Shown piece after piece: positions 10,765 to 23,955 of a stretch of 64,000 nt of DNA. This DNA is from Serinus canaria (taxonomy: Eukaryota > Chordata > Aves > Passeriformes > Fringillidae): positions 13,395,764-13,459,763 of the forward strand of contig NC_066313.1 of NCBI RefSeq assembly GCF_022539315.1, in the 5' to 3' direction. The position numbers were made by a program, and so were the translations under genes. Positions within the stretch are counted from its first letter, which is position 1. Every line of letters starts with the position of its first letter. A model generated the notes under the pieces. That model worked only from the letters and a program-made list of their open reading frames with translations. It ran no database searches and had not been told where the DNA came from.

Positions 10765-13700
10765 GGTTATTCCTAAAAATTTAAAATGGGAGTACTATTC
10801 TACATAACTTTGGCTTCAGGGTGCATCAGGCTGTTGAAGCAAACTTCTACTCTTGTTTTTCTGAAGTTTTGCTTAATATGAAGAAAATTTAGAACAATAA
10901 TCAACATACATCAGCACACTGGGAAAGTGTAATTAGAGCAGCTTAGTGACTTCACAAAAAAAGAGGCGTTTGCTATAAGTTTCAGGTGTCTCCTTTACTT
11001 AGGTTTGGTTTTGTGTTGTGCATTTCAATAACTTGGAACATTTTTATGTTAACTTCTCAGTTGCTTCCTGGGGAAATTATGATACACAAGTCTTAACAAC
11101 AGGACTTTCAAAGGTGTCTAATTCAGACATATTTTACTTACAAAGTAGTACACAGTGCTATTTCAATGGCATTTTCCCCTTTGTGTGTTTATAGTGTATT
11201 GCATTAGTAAATAACCATGGAATTTGTTCTCTGTGAAAGGAAAATAACAACCCTGAATTAATTCAATTAAAAGACCAAGTCAAATCATTTGAGTAATTGT
11301 AACAAAAATGGCAAAAGTATGGATTGTTTATTCTTTTGTCAAGCTTTTCTTTTATGCTCTTAATTTTGTACTTCTCAAGTTGCAATGAATAGCACAGCAA
11401 TTTAAAATTATGTTTGTCATCTCTGTTCATAAAATGAACAACAAAAGAAAACTTCTACTGGCTAGTAAGTAGATGACAAGGTTCAGCCAAGCATATAAAC
11501 AAACATTTAAAAAGAAAGCTGTTGGACTCTTACATCATTCAAAGAAAGGTATTAAGAAGACAATGCATGAGGTATAGAAGATTAAGTTCTATATAGAGAA
11601 CATAACAAGGAATACAACTACATGATAAAGGGGTGAAAACAGTCTCTGTGCATGTTGCAGACTTGGAGAAAATTCTTCTGAAACATAAAGGGAGAAATGT
11701 TGTTTATAGAGGATGCCAGTTCTCACGCATCCCACTCAGTGTGTGCTGGTGTGCCTCACTGAGTGGAGCCATTGCTTTTTAACAGCAGCTGCCTGATGTC
11801 TCTTTCACAGGACAGAATTCCAGTGCAGTTATATTACTCTTCAAAAATTATTTCAATTCTAATGGATTTAAGAATATGGAGTATAAAATGACACCATGCT
11901 AATAAATGTCTTGGCTTTATTCTTCAATCTGTGTACTAAGAATAAGAAAGAGATTAGAGAAAATGGATTCATGGTCTAATGTGGCTGGAAAGCTGAGATA
12001 ACTTTTTTGATCAAGTATGTTTTTCCTACAGGTGTCCTGCTCCCAGCACCTTGACATTCATGTTCTCATGCATCTGTGACAGCAACAGATAACGCCCACC
12101 ATGGAGCTGCAGGAGCTTAGGAAAGGAAAATATTTCAAGAGCTGCTTCTGCATCTTTCCTGTTCTTTAAACAGAAAATGACTCATTGAAATGCTCACCAG
12201 CTTCCTCCATGCAGATAAAGATGAAACTGAAGGCATGGACCCCAGAAGAGCTTGAAGCTGAAGGGAGAGTAGGGCCGCTCTGTTGTCAGAAATGAGTCAG
12301 AACCACAGTTTTTACCTCGAAATGTTAAATGTGTGTAAAGCTCTTCAGAATGCAGATCTGTCTTTGAAAGACAAAATGCAAAATAGACAAATTCAAATGC
12401 AAACTGAACAGACCCCTGCTTTTTCGGATTCAAATGTTAACCTTGCAGCAAGGACTTAAGCTAAAAATATTGCTGGGAAATTACCGGCAGTGTTGTTCCA
12501 GTGCCCCCAAAAAAGAACCTAAACACATCATTTTTTTCCTCCTTAAAAGTCTTTCATGTAAAAACCTGACTATTAAAGGAAAATGGGAGTTTTGACACTT
12601 CTATCAGTAGGATAGGATTTCAGTCCATGCTTTTGTGTTATAAAATGTATAGATCAAATATTCCTTCCATGCTTTAGGCTTCAAGTCCATCTCTGTCACA
12701 AATATTTTTTATTCATAGCACTTTCTATTCTGTTCAGAGAAGATGTGTGCTGTTGAGTGAGGTTTTTTTTGCTGCTTTTCTTTAGAGAACACAAGCAATG
12801 GAGATGAAGATTCATTTCAGTATCTTAGAGCTTCCCTAAATCTGGAGTATTTCCAAAATAGTTCAGTGGCTAATGTAAACTGGATCACTCTAGAGCACTT
12901 CCATTTTTTTTCCAGCTCGCCAAAAATAACTCTCCCTGTTTTGAATGTAAATTCCAGAATGAAGAGTATAAATCTGATTTATTCAGAGATAAAAATGATA
13001 TACTGTTATTTGCTAGCTGTAGAGGAAGACACACTGTAGAGGCAGTATAGTTCTGGGTACGGTATTTAAAAATGTTTTTGAGCCTGAGATCAGAAGTGAA
13101 ATGCATGGAAGTTCTGAGCTGGAGAAAAGCAAAGATCCATGAGATCATATGGGAGAGAGAACACAGAAATAGCAGATTAAAAGAGGAACTAAAGCTGTTT
13201 TTCAGAAGTGCTACAAGAAAAGCACCATCTTGAACTAGTGAGCAAGCAGTCTGTTAAAAGAGAATTTAGGGAACATTGGGTTATTTCCAAAAATAATATT
13301 TTCAATTAAAACAGAGATGGTAAAACCATTTAAACCAGACATAATTAACATTTTTTTGTTTTCAAAAGGCTGTAGTTGTAGACGAGTCAGAAAAAGCTTG
13401 CAACCTACTCATTCTCTTGCAAATGAAAACAAATAAAACTATTCAGAATTAAGTCCCCTCTAACTTCACTGTTTAGTGATGAAGAGAATCCACATAGTCC
13501 TTGGTTGCTATCACTCTACAATATGTATCATTTTCTCTGACTGCTTTCACTGTTCTTTTAACTGTCCTTGCTACCTCACAAAATCACTGCTCTCCACTGC
13601 AATGGGTTCAGTTCAAATGATAAAAAATCCACTTAACAATGTGATGCTTCTGCTGTGGGCATTAAAATTGGGTTTAGTTGAGTAAGGTGCAATGCACAGC

Positions 13701-16700
13701 CTTTTAGAAGTATACATTTTTCTGCAAAAGAAATTTTTTTTCAATTAATTTAATTAGAAAACTGAGCATTTCAAAGAAAAATATTGACTAAAAATAATGT
13801 AAAATATCGTGCTTGTCCTTGTTAAGTTTGTTTAAAAATGTCTATGATTGCAAAATAATAGTATATTCTATGTATTTTTAGGTATTTTTTTTTATAATAG
13901 ATGAAGAAATCCTATTCTGTGCACTGAAATACATTTGATTGTAGCACAAAGCGTTTTGCACTTTTTTTGTGTTCAGCTTCATTAATACAGGTGACAGCAA
14001 CAGCATGTCACTAAACATAAACTAGCAGGGAAGAGGAGAGGTGGGGTGTGCTCCAAGGTGGCAGCCAGAATCTGGGACAGCCCAGGTGCCCTCATCTTCC
14101 AACCCATGACTGGTTATTGGTTACCCAAGGCAGCACCAGGAAACCAAAGTTTATAAAGTTTATCAGCAAAATCTCATTTGCAGCCTTTTCAAAACTTTTT
14201 TGACTTAACAAGATTCAAAAACATGGAAGATGATTTCTCCAACAAACTTATCATGGAAAATGTACTCTTCTTTCTTTACAAGTGTTTTTACAAAGCTCAA
14301 AAACAATGGCAAAAATACTAGGGTAGCAATATAGACTATTACAACTGGCATAACTCCATAGGCCCTGAGCAAATGTATTTTCATGCTCCCTTTATAACAC
14401 AAAAATCACATCAGAAAAGATGTAAAATAGATGCTTTATGATACGCAAGTAGGAGATCTTCTGAGTTTTTTGAGTAATTGCAATCACAAAGTTTGATAGA
14501 AGCACTTAGAGCATTGAAAAAGACCATAATAATTTCACATATTTTAGCAGTCTATACACAGATCCATCACAGAGATTCACAATAGTTCACAGTTGGATAT
14601 TAAAACCCACTTGTCTCAAGAGCAGCAATATCTTTTTTCTGTATTTTTTTAGAGGATTTAAAAGTGCTGAAAAAACACACTTTACTGAAAATATGGTTAA
14701 TTTTAGATGCTATAGTGTGTAAATTTTCCAAATAGTTTTGTTATTTTTCATATAAAGCTGTATACATAAAAGCACATCCAAAACTAGAATGATAGGAAGA
14801 TGACGTTTCCTTCTAAGGGAGTCTTTCCATGCTGAATTATTAGAAATATAGAAATCAGAATGATGGACTCAAGCCAAGTGAACATAAAGAGATCCTTGTT
14901 TAAGTGTGTGAATAGATAGCTTACCTTACTTAAATTTCGATTGGTAAAACATTAAAACAAGAGGAACTAGAGTTGCCAAAGATCTTTGAAAAAACAAGTA
15001 AATTCATGTTTTCACCACTAGGAATCTAAAATCTCTTACAAAAACATGGTTTAGTAAAGTAGGAGCTGCTTTTTAAAATCAGACACCTAGGATATGTCAT
15101 AGTGATGACTTCTAGTGGGCTGTCAAGCCAAAAAGCTGCTCCAGTGATTCCTTGCATTTTAGAAATTAGTAATGAAGTAAGGCATGAGTATCTATTTGCC
15201 TAGATGGAAAGAGTCAAAGAATCTCATTCCCTGATTGGTAACTATTACTGAGCTGATCTGTAAAAAAGTGTCAGCAGAAGCCATATTTATTAAATCAAGT
15301 ACTAATAAATGACAGCTTTCATGAAACAATTTTCAATGTGAAAATATTGTGAGATGATGTAGGATTTTACATAAAGTGAAAATTAATACACCTGTAAACA
15401 AGATATGACAAATATCCTTAAAAACAAGAGAACATTATAGAAGTTAATATTTCTAAAATTACTTCTGAAAACAGTGATCTTAATTATATATGATTATAAA
15501 TTCTTATTGTGATGTTGCTATAATTTTTTTTTAAATGCACTTGTATATACAATGGAAGAGTGAAATTAAGTAGACAAGACCAATCAGCTTACTTCATTAA
15601 AGTGTTTGCCTGAGATATGAATAAAATTTGTAGAGTTTGTGTCTGTAAATTTGAGAAGGGAGAAGAAATTGTGATGAATGTAAAAAGAAAAACTACACAA
15701 GTTGTTTGAAAGCTGAAAAAAATCTCTAGACAGTTTTCAACTTGTTTTGAACAAAAAAAAAATTAAAAAAAACCTTGAAAAGTGACTTGTTCTAAGTACC
15801 AAAATATCTTCCAGAAAAAAAAAATTGAGTCATTTTTCAGAAGTTAAAGTGAGATGCATTTAAGTAGAAGAAGGAAATCAAACCAAAACAAGCTGAGCAA
15901 CCAAACAAACAAACAAAAAAATCCAGAGGCTTGAAGACATTAACCAGTTTACCATGGGAAAAGTCTATATATGTTTGATATCCTGATAACCTCAGATCAA
16001 GACATAAAACACTCCTACAACCTAGCACAAACTTCTTTCAGCATGGATGAAACCAAACATCCTCCAGACTGCAGAAGGTGAGGGTAGTCATTCATAATTG
16101 TCTTGTCAGTCCTTAGCTCTGTATCAGAACAATTGTCTCCTGAAATCCTCACCTTTGAAGTGTTTTAATTGTGCAGTGAAATGGATCTGGGTACTTCAGC
16201 CTCCAGAAAGCTCTTTTAACTACAGCACAAGTGAGCATTCCCAGATGAGCTGCCTGACTTCTCAGAAGACCAGTGGAGTAATCTTTAGCAAAAAGAGATT
16301 AAAAAATATCTCAGTATGTTAAAGCCAGATATCTGTGCTTGCACAAAGTATTTGCTTTCCATATTTATGAAATTCTGATCTACTTGGCTGTTAGCTTGTG
16401 ATGTCTGCCAGAAATCCCAAGCAGAGAACACAGGGAACAAAGTTAAAATCATGTAATAGCAGGCCTCAGAAGAAATCCTTGTGGGCCAAGGTAGTTGTTG
16501 AAAGGCTATTTGTAGAAGAAAATTAGTTTTCCAGAAAGTAAATGGGAAATTGATTCTGTCAGTGGAAAAAGATCTAATTGTTTATTTCTTGATCCCTGTT
16601 TTGGGTAACCCTGGGTAGTCTGAGTAATGTTAGTCATACAGGCTCCATATAAAATAAGAGGAAAAGAAAAAGGTCTTTTTTTCCTGTTGTTTACATGTTG

Positions 16701-19057
16701 CAATGTTCTTCTAGTTACTGTCTATATATTCAGTTTAGAGCACAGGTTTTCCACCACAGCCTTCCGAGACAGGAGAATGAATAGATTTCTTCAAAATAGA
16801 GACTACTAAACAGTAAGATTTCAAAGGAAAAATGCTTGAAGATGTCCTAAAATCTAACTCTATAAGCCTTTTGAATAATTTATGTGTGGGCCATGTTCGT
16901 GACCATCATCTCTATATGTTTAAGTATGGCTGACATTAGTAAAATAACTCAAAGATCCATGCAGGTATATACATTTGAGTTCAGCTTTGTAGTGGAATAG
17001 GGATTAGATTTCCTTGTGAGAATTATTACATTATTTTTAGATAGTTGTGTTTGTAAAAACAAACTTCAGTTCTGCCTTCAGTCCTTTTGTTGATGGTACC
17101 ATCAGGAATCAGGAATTATGATGAGGCACAAAGTTGAAACATAATAAAATAAGCAAACCTGATTTTTTTAAATGTTCATTTTTATCCAGCCGCACTGTGT
17201 GCTGAGTCTTCACAGTTTTGTGGGATTCCAGCCTCATAGCACCCCCATTATCCTAATTAGTTGTACCTAAATCTTGGATAATTAGGAACTGTACGGTTAT
17301 TTAGACAGTTCTTTTTTTTTTTTTTTCCCTAAGAAGTGCAGCTTTAAAAGGGTGGTTAAATCAACATTATCAAGTACAAAGAAATCTAAAAGATGTGCAT
17401 TTTAGTAGTTTTGAAAGACATCTTGTGAACACCTACTGCAGCTATAAAATGTACTTATATTCTGAGAGGGTTTTTTTAGGACTCAATCTAATCTTCCCAT
17501 GAAGTTCCCAGAGATATTGTTTCTCATTCTTTGGTTAATGCATTTTTGGTAGAAAATGGAGATTAGTGAAGAAAGACACTAAATAAATTTCAATCCAGAC
17601 TAGTTCACTAAAATTCATCTTCTCTCTGTGAGGTACTAGTTTTGAGTCTCTTATCTCATCATTTAAAATAAGAAATTGTGTCAAATTCTCTCGGATAGGG
17701 GTGAGCACTATAAAGACTAGAGAAGGTATGGTTTTAAGTAGATGAAGAAAACATGAAGTATAAAAATACAGCTATACAATGTAGCCTGTAACAGAAGCAT
17801 GCCAGAGAATGCAGGAATGAATTTTAGCTGGATCAACTACTCATGCAAATTTAATTCTTTTAAAAACAAGAAACTTGTAAAATAGGACTTTAAAAATTAA
17901 TGAAGCTTCCAAATGGACAGCAATATGGAGAATTCTATAGACAAGTGGTGTAATTTAAAAGATATGTCAGAGATGAGTGACTGTTAAAAAAGAAAGGAAG
18001 GAAACAAGTCTATAATAGCTACCATTTTAATATGGTGGAGAAAAACAAGACTGAAGTGCATGTCTCATTAACTCAGTCTGCCTCAAATCCCAATGAGAAG
18101 ACAATAGAGATGTTATCTTTCACAAATAAATTAACTCATTTCTGTAATTATTTAGCTCTTTTTTATGCAAAGGGAGATGAAGGTGAACACAGAGAAACTG
18201 AAGTACAAGTATAGCATTCCAAGCAAAATAATGTAAATACCAGTAGTATTCTGAATGCACCATGGCACCTAAAGTTACTATTGATTAAATAATCCAGCAC
18301 AACCTGATCATTAGTTTAGGATAACAAGCTCACTGTAAAGCAGTATACAACTGAAAACATCAGCATATATCTCAACACATTGTGATATTATTTGTAGATG
18401 ACTGTCATGGTCTGAAGACATAAACATGAAGAATTCAGCAGTCCTTTGCTATAAGTAGTAGTAAAAAAACCCAGCTAAATGTTGACAGGCACAACTAAGC
18501 TGTATCAGTGCAGAATCTGTCGCCTTAAGCAGCAGAGTTCCATCAGCTTCAGATTCATTATCTTTAACTAAGTTTCTATGGAAAAACATCATTTCTTAAT
18601 TTTTCTTTATTTTTCAGTCCTACATTTTCAGTTGAGTGCCCTTCATTTGCAGACATAAGTGCTACTGTGCTTTCTGGTGACCAGCTGTATCCATAATTGT
18701 TTCTTTTGATTCCATAGCTGTGTATGCATGTTCTAGAAAACCTGCCTCTGAAGTGCAAGCTGTTAGCTCATTCAAATGCCTAACTTGCAGACCATTGTCA
18801 TCAAAATCCCTTTAAAGCTTCTGCACATACAACAGACTTTTGAAAACCAAACAATAAACCAAGGCAATTCAACCTGGCCTAGAAAAAGTACCTTGGAGCA
18901 AAGCCAAATTAAATGAATGTCAGTAAGATGATAGAACAGGTAAACATATTTCAGTTAAATGTTGGGGGATTTATTTTTTTTAAGTTCTTTGTTGAGTCCC
19001 TTTAATACTACTTGCTAAAAAATAAAAGCCGCTAATGTTGTTCTGTTCTCTCTGCAG
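10765..19057. other. Unique AT-rich sequence
   Basis: Over 8 kb with no recognised mobile element or gene. It holds a poly(T) run near 17311-17326 and a short ORF with a good start context at 12101-12169 (see findings). Short open frames are scattered and lack domains. Confidence 0.5.
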
Positions 19058-19071
19058 AGGACCAAGTAAGT
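19030..19071 (+). other. Candidate microexon splice pair (unproven)
   Basis: A branchpoint-like GCTAATG at about 19030-19037 is followed by a pyrimidine-rich stretch and CTGCAG ending at 19057. A consensus donor, GTAAGT, sits at 19066-19071. The interval would be an 8-nt exon (19058-19065), or 6 nt (19060-19065) if the next AG is used. Brain microexons of 3-27 nt exist in vertebrates, but such short pairs also arise by chance in 64 kb, and an 8-nt pair is also present at 7149-7156. No gene context was identified. Confidence 0.2.
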
Positions 19072-19578
19072 ATTTTTGATTTCTTACTTTTCAAATCTAG
19101 CAGGTTAGTTTTGGCAATTTGGATGTGCAGAAAAGGAGTTGAAACCCACATCAAGGTATGCATATAATTTAGGATACTAGAGACAAGGACAATGGGCTAA
19201 GGAATATTTCTTATTTCATCTCTTAGGCCGGAACTTCTCAAAAGTTTGTAGGAAGGTCAATTGGTGGACAACAGCAAAAGAAAGAAAATTTTCATTTTTT
19301 TGAGACATATTATTTCTGCATCATGTTGCTGATATTGTTAACATTACAGCAAAATTACAGTGAAACTCATAATGAAGAACTCTCATCAGAACGGAGTTAA
19401 AGCTCCATCCCCTTCCAGACTGTCTATAGAATTTATCTGAAGCAAACACTGAATAAGTTTCATAAACATACCATCAGCTCCTAAGGTTTCAGTCAAAGAT
19501 GTATTTGCAGTCAGTATAGTTGAGTGTACAGTTCAACCCTTCTTAAATTAAACAGCTGAAAGAAATTATGCATATGTG

Positions 19579-19706
19579 AGAGTCGCTTGGAGTCTAGTGT
19601 TAATCATGCCAAGGTTGTGGGTTCAATCCAAATGAGCCTTTCACTTTAGGTTTGGACTTAATGAGCCTTGTGGGTCCCATCCAACTCAGAGTATTCTGTG
19701 ATCTTA
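19579..19706 (+). mobile_element. TguSINE1-like SINE (tRNA-Ile head, CR1-type tail), 5'-truncated
   Basis: The left part resembles the 3' half of tRNA-Ile. It contains GCCAAGG and the pol III B-box motif GGTTCAATCC at about 19619-19629. It continues into a CR1-type 3' end, TGTGGGTCCCATCCAACTC near 19670, and closes with ATTCTGTGAT. This hybrid architecture is that of TguSINE1, which is mobilised in trans by CR1. The A box is lost or degraded at the 5' end, so the copy should be inactive. The family is known from songbirds and is the strongest taxonomic clue in the window. Confidence 0.82.
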
Positions 19707-19861
19707 TTTTGGAGAGCCATTTATTCCCATTGACTCTAAAAGGAAAGTAAGTATAACAGAAGGGAACTAAATATAATAAGCAGTACACAGCTATGAAGGA
19801 AAGACCTGAAATTATCATAAATGTAGTAGCAGTAGAGTTACAGAAAAGTTGACTGAGTGCT

Positions 19862-20042
19862 GTGGAGGTGATCTATCCAAACCTGGATTAGGTCAACAGT
19901 AGCTTTGTCTACTGAACCTTGACAGCATCCATGGATGGAGGTTCCTCACTTCTGCCCAACCAGTTCCACTATTAAAAATCTTTTCTGATGCCCAGTCTGA
20001 AATTACCAAGTCATAATGTCTGACCACTGTCTCTTTCCACTG
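19862..20042 (-). mobile_element. Old degraded CR1 fragment
   Basis: The plus strand shows reverse-complement CR1 3' landmarks: ATGGATGGAGGTTCCTCAC, CCCAACCAGTTCCA and TTTTCTGATGCCCAG, in the order and spacing of older CR1 subfamilies. It is much more diverged than the copies at 1 bp, 38.7 kb and 50 kb, so it is likely an older insertion. Confidence 0.65.
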
Positions 20043-21439
20043 CAACTTTGCTATGGGTTTCTTTTAGCTTTTGTTTTTTTAATCATAAAACTGTTCTAAT
20101 CTTTATGTAGACAAGGTCATTCTTCCAAAGATGTTACAAGTATAAGTGATACACAGCTGTCTCCCCAACAAAGATCAATTTTGCAAAGTATTTGTCTTCT
20201 TCCAACAAAAATGTTTTGAAATTACAGACAATTTCTAAACCTGGGTAATTTGATTACTAAATCCATACTGAGTCACATGTTTTAAAACTTAATGGGCCAG
20301 ATCCTTCAAAAGCTGCATGGAACAAGTATGACATTTGACAGTATATTCATTCTGAAAATATTGTTCATTGCTACTTACGAGAAAAATTCTTCTTTTTGTT
20401 TTCTTGTAACTCTGTTATGTTTTTCCAGGGTGCAGTAATAATATACAGTAAACGTATTATTACAGAGGCTTATATCATAAAAATGTAACCAAGTTATCAC
20501 ATTTGACTGGGTATATGAAGGAAAATATTTGGAAAGCCATTAGTAAGTCTATTTTCAAGCAATGAATGTATCCCTTAGAGGATTTTTAGTGTATAAAGAA
20601 TAAGTACTAACACAGAATACAGCTCTAGGTATTTTATCTCTTCCATTCTTTCTGGACCAGGCTTTTCAGTCAAGCAGCATATATTTGTTAACTATATGGA
20701 AAAACACTTCCTCCTTATGGTAGGGTTTTTTAGGCAGATCTGTAGGATAATTTCATTAACCACTTTTTCCTTAGGCTGCATGAATTTCTGCTATTCAACA
20801 TCCATATTTCAAATCTTTTTTGCAATATCAATATATGGTACAAGGAAGAATATAATAAATATATATTTTTTACATACTGGAGAAGTCAAGCAATAAAATG
20901 TAAACTATGATTACATTTCTGATTTAAAACATGCAGGAAAAAAATGGGAAGTGATGTAAAAAAAATCCCAAGGAAATGAAATAACTCATAAGAAGTCATG
21001 CTAATTCTGATCTGGTTTTGTCCAGGTCCTAGAGCAATGACCTCCAGTATCCTGGAGTCAGTAACTTATGCTGTCCATGGTTGTAAGTTGAAACCAGGGC
21101 TTGTCTAACTCATGTACTTTTAACTTTAGCTTGTAGGTAATGGTGAACTTCTTTTGTCTTACAGTTTAAATAAATGCACAACAAAATCTAAAACTTGAGG
21201 CTATAGAATGCTTAACATCAAGAGAAATTATTCAATTAGTTTGAAAAAATAACTGAAGTGCCATGGAAAAATAAACTTCTCAAATATTCCCTAAGAACAT
21301 TGTGCCAAACATGTGACTTGATAACTGGTATATCCCTTATACACATCTGTTATTAGTACAGATTATGATGCAATTTATCTATAAGAATTACAAAATCTTG
21401 GGCAACAGATCATTGTCATTCTTTAGTACCCAACACATT
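20043..21439. other. Unique AT-rich sequence
   Basis: Nothing recognised. Confidence 0.45.
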
Positions 21440-21575
21440 ATAGAATCGTAGAATGACCTGGTTGGAAGGGACCTTAAAGATCATTCAATTTCAATGACAC
21501 CTTCCGCTAGACCAGATTGCTCAAAGCTCCATCCAGCCTGGTCTAGAAAATTTCCAGGGATGGGGCATCTGTGCT
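21440..21575 (-). mobile_element. CR1 3' terminal fragment
   Basis: A short CR1 3' UTR. It starts at the reverse-complement tail (TAGAATCGTAGAATGACC) and runs through GGAAGGGACCTTAAAGATC, ACCAGATTGCTCAAAGC and CCAGGGATGGGGCATC before truncation. No coding part remains. Confidence 0.92.
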
Positions 21576-23677
21576 TTTAATTTCCTTCCTGATTGTGCTA
21601 AATTATAGTAATTGAAAAAGCTTATTTAATGTCTTTATCAGCACCTAAAAAATTAAAAAAAAAACATTTGGAAACCATAACTATCAGAATATGTGTCATT
21701 AGGAAGCTATGTCAATCCTAATGCCATGGCATTCTATCCTATCATCACACAGAATTTTCCAGCAATACACTACATGATAATCCTTCTTTCCTTTTATTGT
21801 GCTTTTATTCTACTCAGGAGAAGATAAGAAAGCCAGTATGGGCACTCCTGCTAGAAAATTTTAGTTCCTTCAGTTAAAAAAAATAAATTGCTTTCTGATT
21901 TTTTTTTCATGTGTGTAGGTATAAAGGTATACATATTATTCAAAATGCCAATGAAGAGCAATACACGTAAATATTCCATTTGAAAGAAGCAGTGTTCCAA
22001 CAGAGGTGGAGAGTGGATAATGTCTTGGCTATGTTTATGCACCGGAATGGCCAAAACCCTCAATCTAAAAGAGAAGAGGAAGAAGCATGTGCCAAATTGG
22101 CACATAATCACTCTCCATTTGAGCAAATGAGAAGTAACACGCAAAATGTGTATCCAAGAATACCCTCCAGAACAGCTCTCTAGTTTCACTTCTGCTCCAG
22201 CTGCACAGCTGTTTCCATGTCTTTTTGATGTAGAAACATAGGCATAAGTGCAATATTTTCCCCATAAGTAAGAAATCTTGCTTCTGTCCAATACCTAGGG
22301 ACCACAAGCTGTAGTTGCATCTAGATTCAGTATTCACATTCTAATTTATACAAGCTTTTCTACTCCAAAAGCTTTTTCATCTCCAGTTGAACAAAGCACA
22401 TAGGACAGCATCGTTCAAAAATTGTACAAAATGTTTTAGGAAAAAATTCTAAGTGGCAATTCTTCAGATTTTCTAGTCCTGCGCAATGGCAAGCACTGAA
22501 TTTCCTTAGGTATTAGTTATCTCCCTTCTTAGCTGAAGACATAGCTGTTAGAACTCAGTCTAACTGGTTTACATTTTTTCTTGGCTGTTCTTAGGCATTT
22601 CCCCCAATCACTAACTAGAGTTTGTAGAAGAGTTGCAGAACTAAAAAGGCTTTATTCATGTAAATTTTACAGGAGAGAACAGTCCCAATTCTCATCAATT
22701 CCTCCCCCAGACTGCTGGCACAATTTCCACATTAATTTTTTCCTTTGTTATCTTCATCATATTTGAACTCAAAAACTACAGTTTAAAAAATCAAGCTTTT
22801 GCCATCCCATTCTTCAAAGTATATACCTCTCTCTTTTCCCCTAAATAGACTTGAACTATTTCTTGTAAGAAATAAAGTGTTTAAAACTAATGCAACTATG
22901 TGATCAGGAAATGCTCCATTACATATGGAACATAAATAAAAAACTCAAACATGTAGTCAATGGCTCATATGTGGTTGGCTTGTAAAATTGAAACAAAAAT
23001 CTGTGTACCACAGGACATATCAGTACTTGAACAGGTAAAAGCCTGCAGACATATAAATTTCAATACTTTGTTTCAATTTAAAGCCTCCATAAAAGTTACA
23101 GATTAGGAGTAGAAGGTATTTTTGAGTACAGTGTCATTGAACCATTGAATCATTAAAAATGCATTTTTGAGGGTAAGAGGGACAAGGTTGTCTCAAAGAA
23201 GGTGTACAAACTTTGATCTGCCCAGGAGAAGGACATCAGGGCAGTTGTCTCCTGGAGCTGTCCTAGGAGAGCAAAACAGCAGGAATGCCACCCATGCCAG
23301 AGAAGTTGCTGTTGATTCAGTTTCAAAGGCGTGAAGGAGTCCAGACCAAACAGATTAAATGGAAGGCACTCAATAAAGAGTTTTTCAAATGCTATGCCTC
23401 TTGGCCTTTATGGCATGATAGGGAGCTCCAGGGAATTTTTTTCCTCACAGGAATTCTTAAAATATCGTCTGTTTGTGTGTTGGAGCATTCATTAAAAAAA
23501 CAAAAAAACAAACGTCCTAAAGCCACACAATGAGCAAACAGAGTCAGTGGCAAAGCATTACCCAAGAAACTTATCTGACATTTTTCTTAATGTGAAAGAA
23601 GGGAGTGATGTAAATTAAAAAGGCTAAATTTAGTGTACCATAATGTGCCAGTCTTTAGTCTTTTTGCTCAAACTGGC
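21576..23677. other. Unique AT-rich sequence
   Basis: Nothing recognised. The 146-residue minus open frame at 21851-22291 has no detectable domain and is probably chance. Confidence 0.45.
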
Positions 23678-23955
23678 TGTAGTGTCTGAAAATGAGACTC
23701 ACAAGCTGAGAGCAAAATCAATCTGTTTATTGCAGAGTTAAGACAGTAACTTAGAATCTCTGTTCAGTCCTTTCCACACAGCCTGGTTCCAGGCCTGTAA
23801 TAAATCCATCAGCCTGACAGTTTGTTAGTTTTCTCAAGGTTTTTGGGTTTTCAATGGATGCCTGTCCTGTTCTCAGATAGTGTGTAATCTAGGTTCTTCT
23901 GTGCTTCCCAGGAATTTTCTGCAGTGTCAGGCTTTGCTGGTTCCTAACAACTGGC
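23672..23955 (-). mobile_element. Solo LTR (272 bp) with 6-bp target duplication ACTGGC
   Basis: The LTR spans 23678-23949, starting TGTAGT and ending TAACA on the plus strand, which gives canonical TG...CA ends. It is flanked on both sides by an identical ACTGGC (23672-23677 and 23950-23955). A 6-bp duplication fits a class II (ERVK/beta-like) integrase. TTTATT at 23726-23731, which is AATAAA on minus about 50 bp from the LTR end, sets the minus orientation. With no internal sequence, this is a solo LTR left by LTR-LTR recombination. Confidence 0.8.

Noticed and set aside
19600..19640. A functional tRNA gene
   Set aside because: Only the 3' half of the tRNA-like head with the B box is present, and it runs straight into a CR1 tail; this is a SINE.
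21851..22291. 146-residue minus-strand open frame
   Set aside because: No recognisable domain and overlapped by other open frames; consistent with chance.
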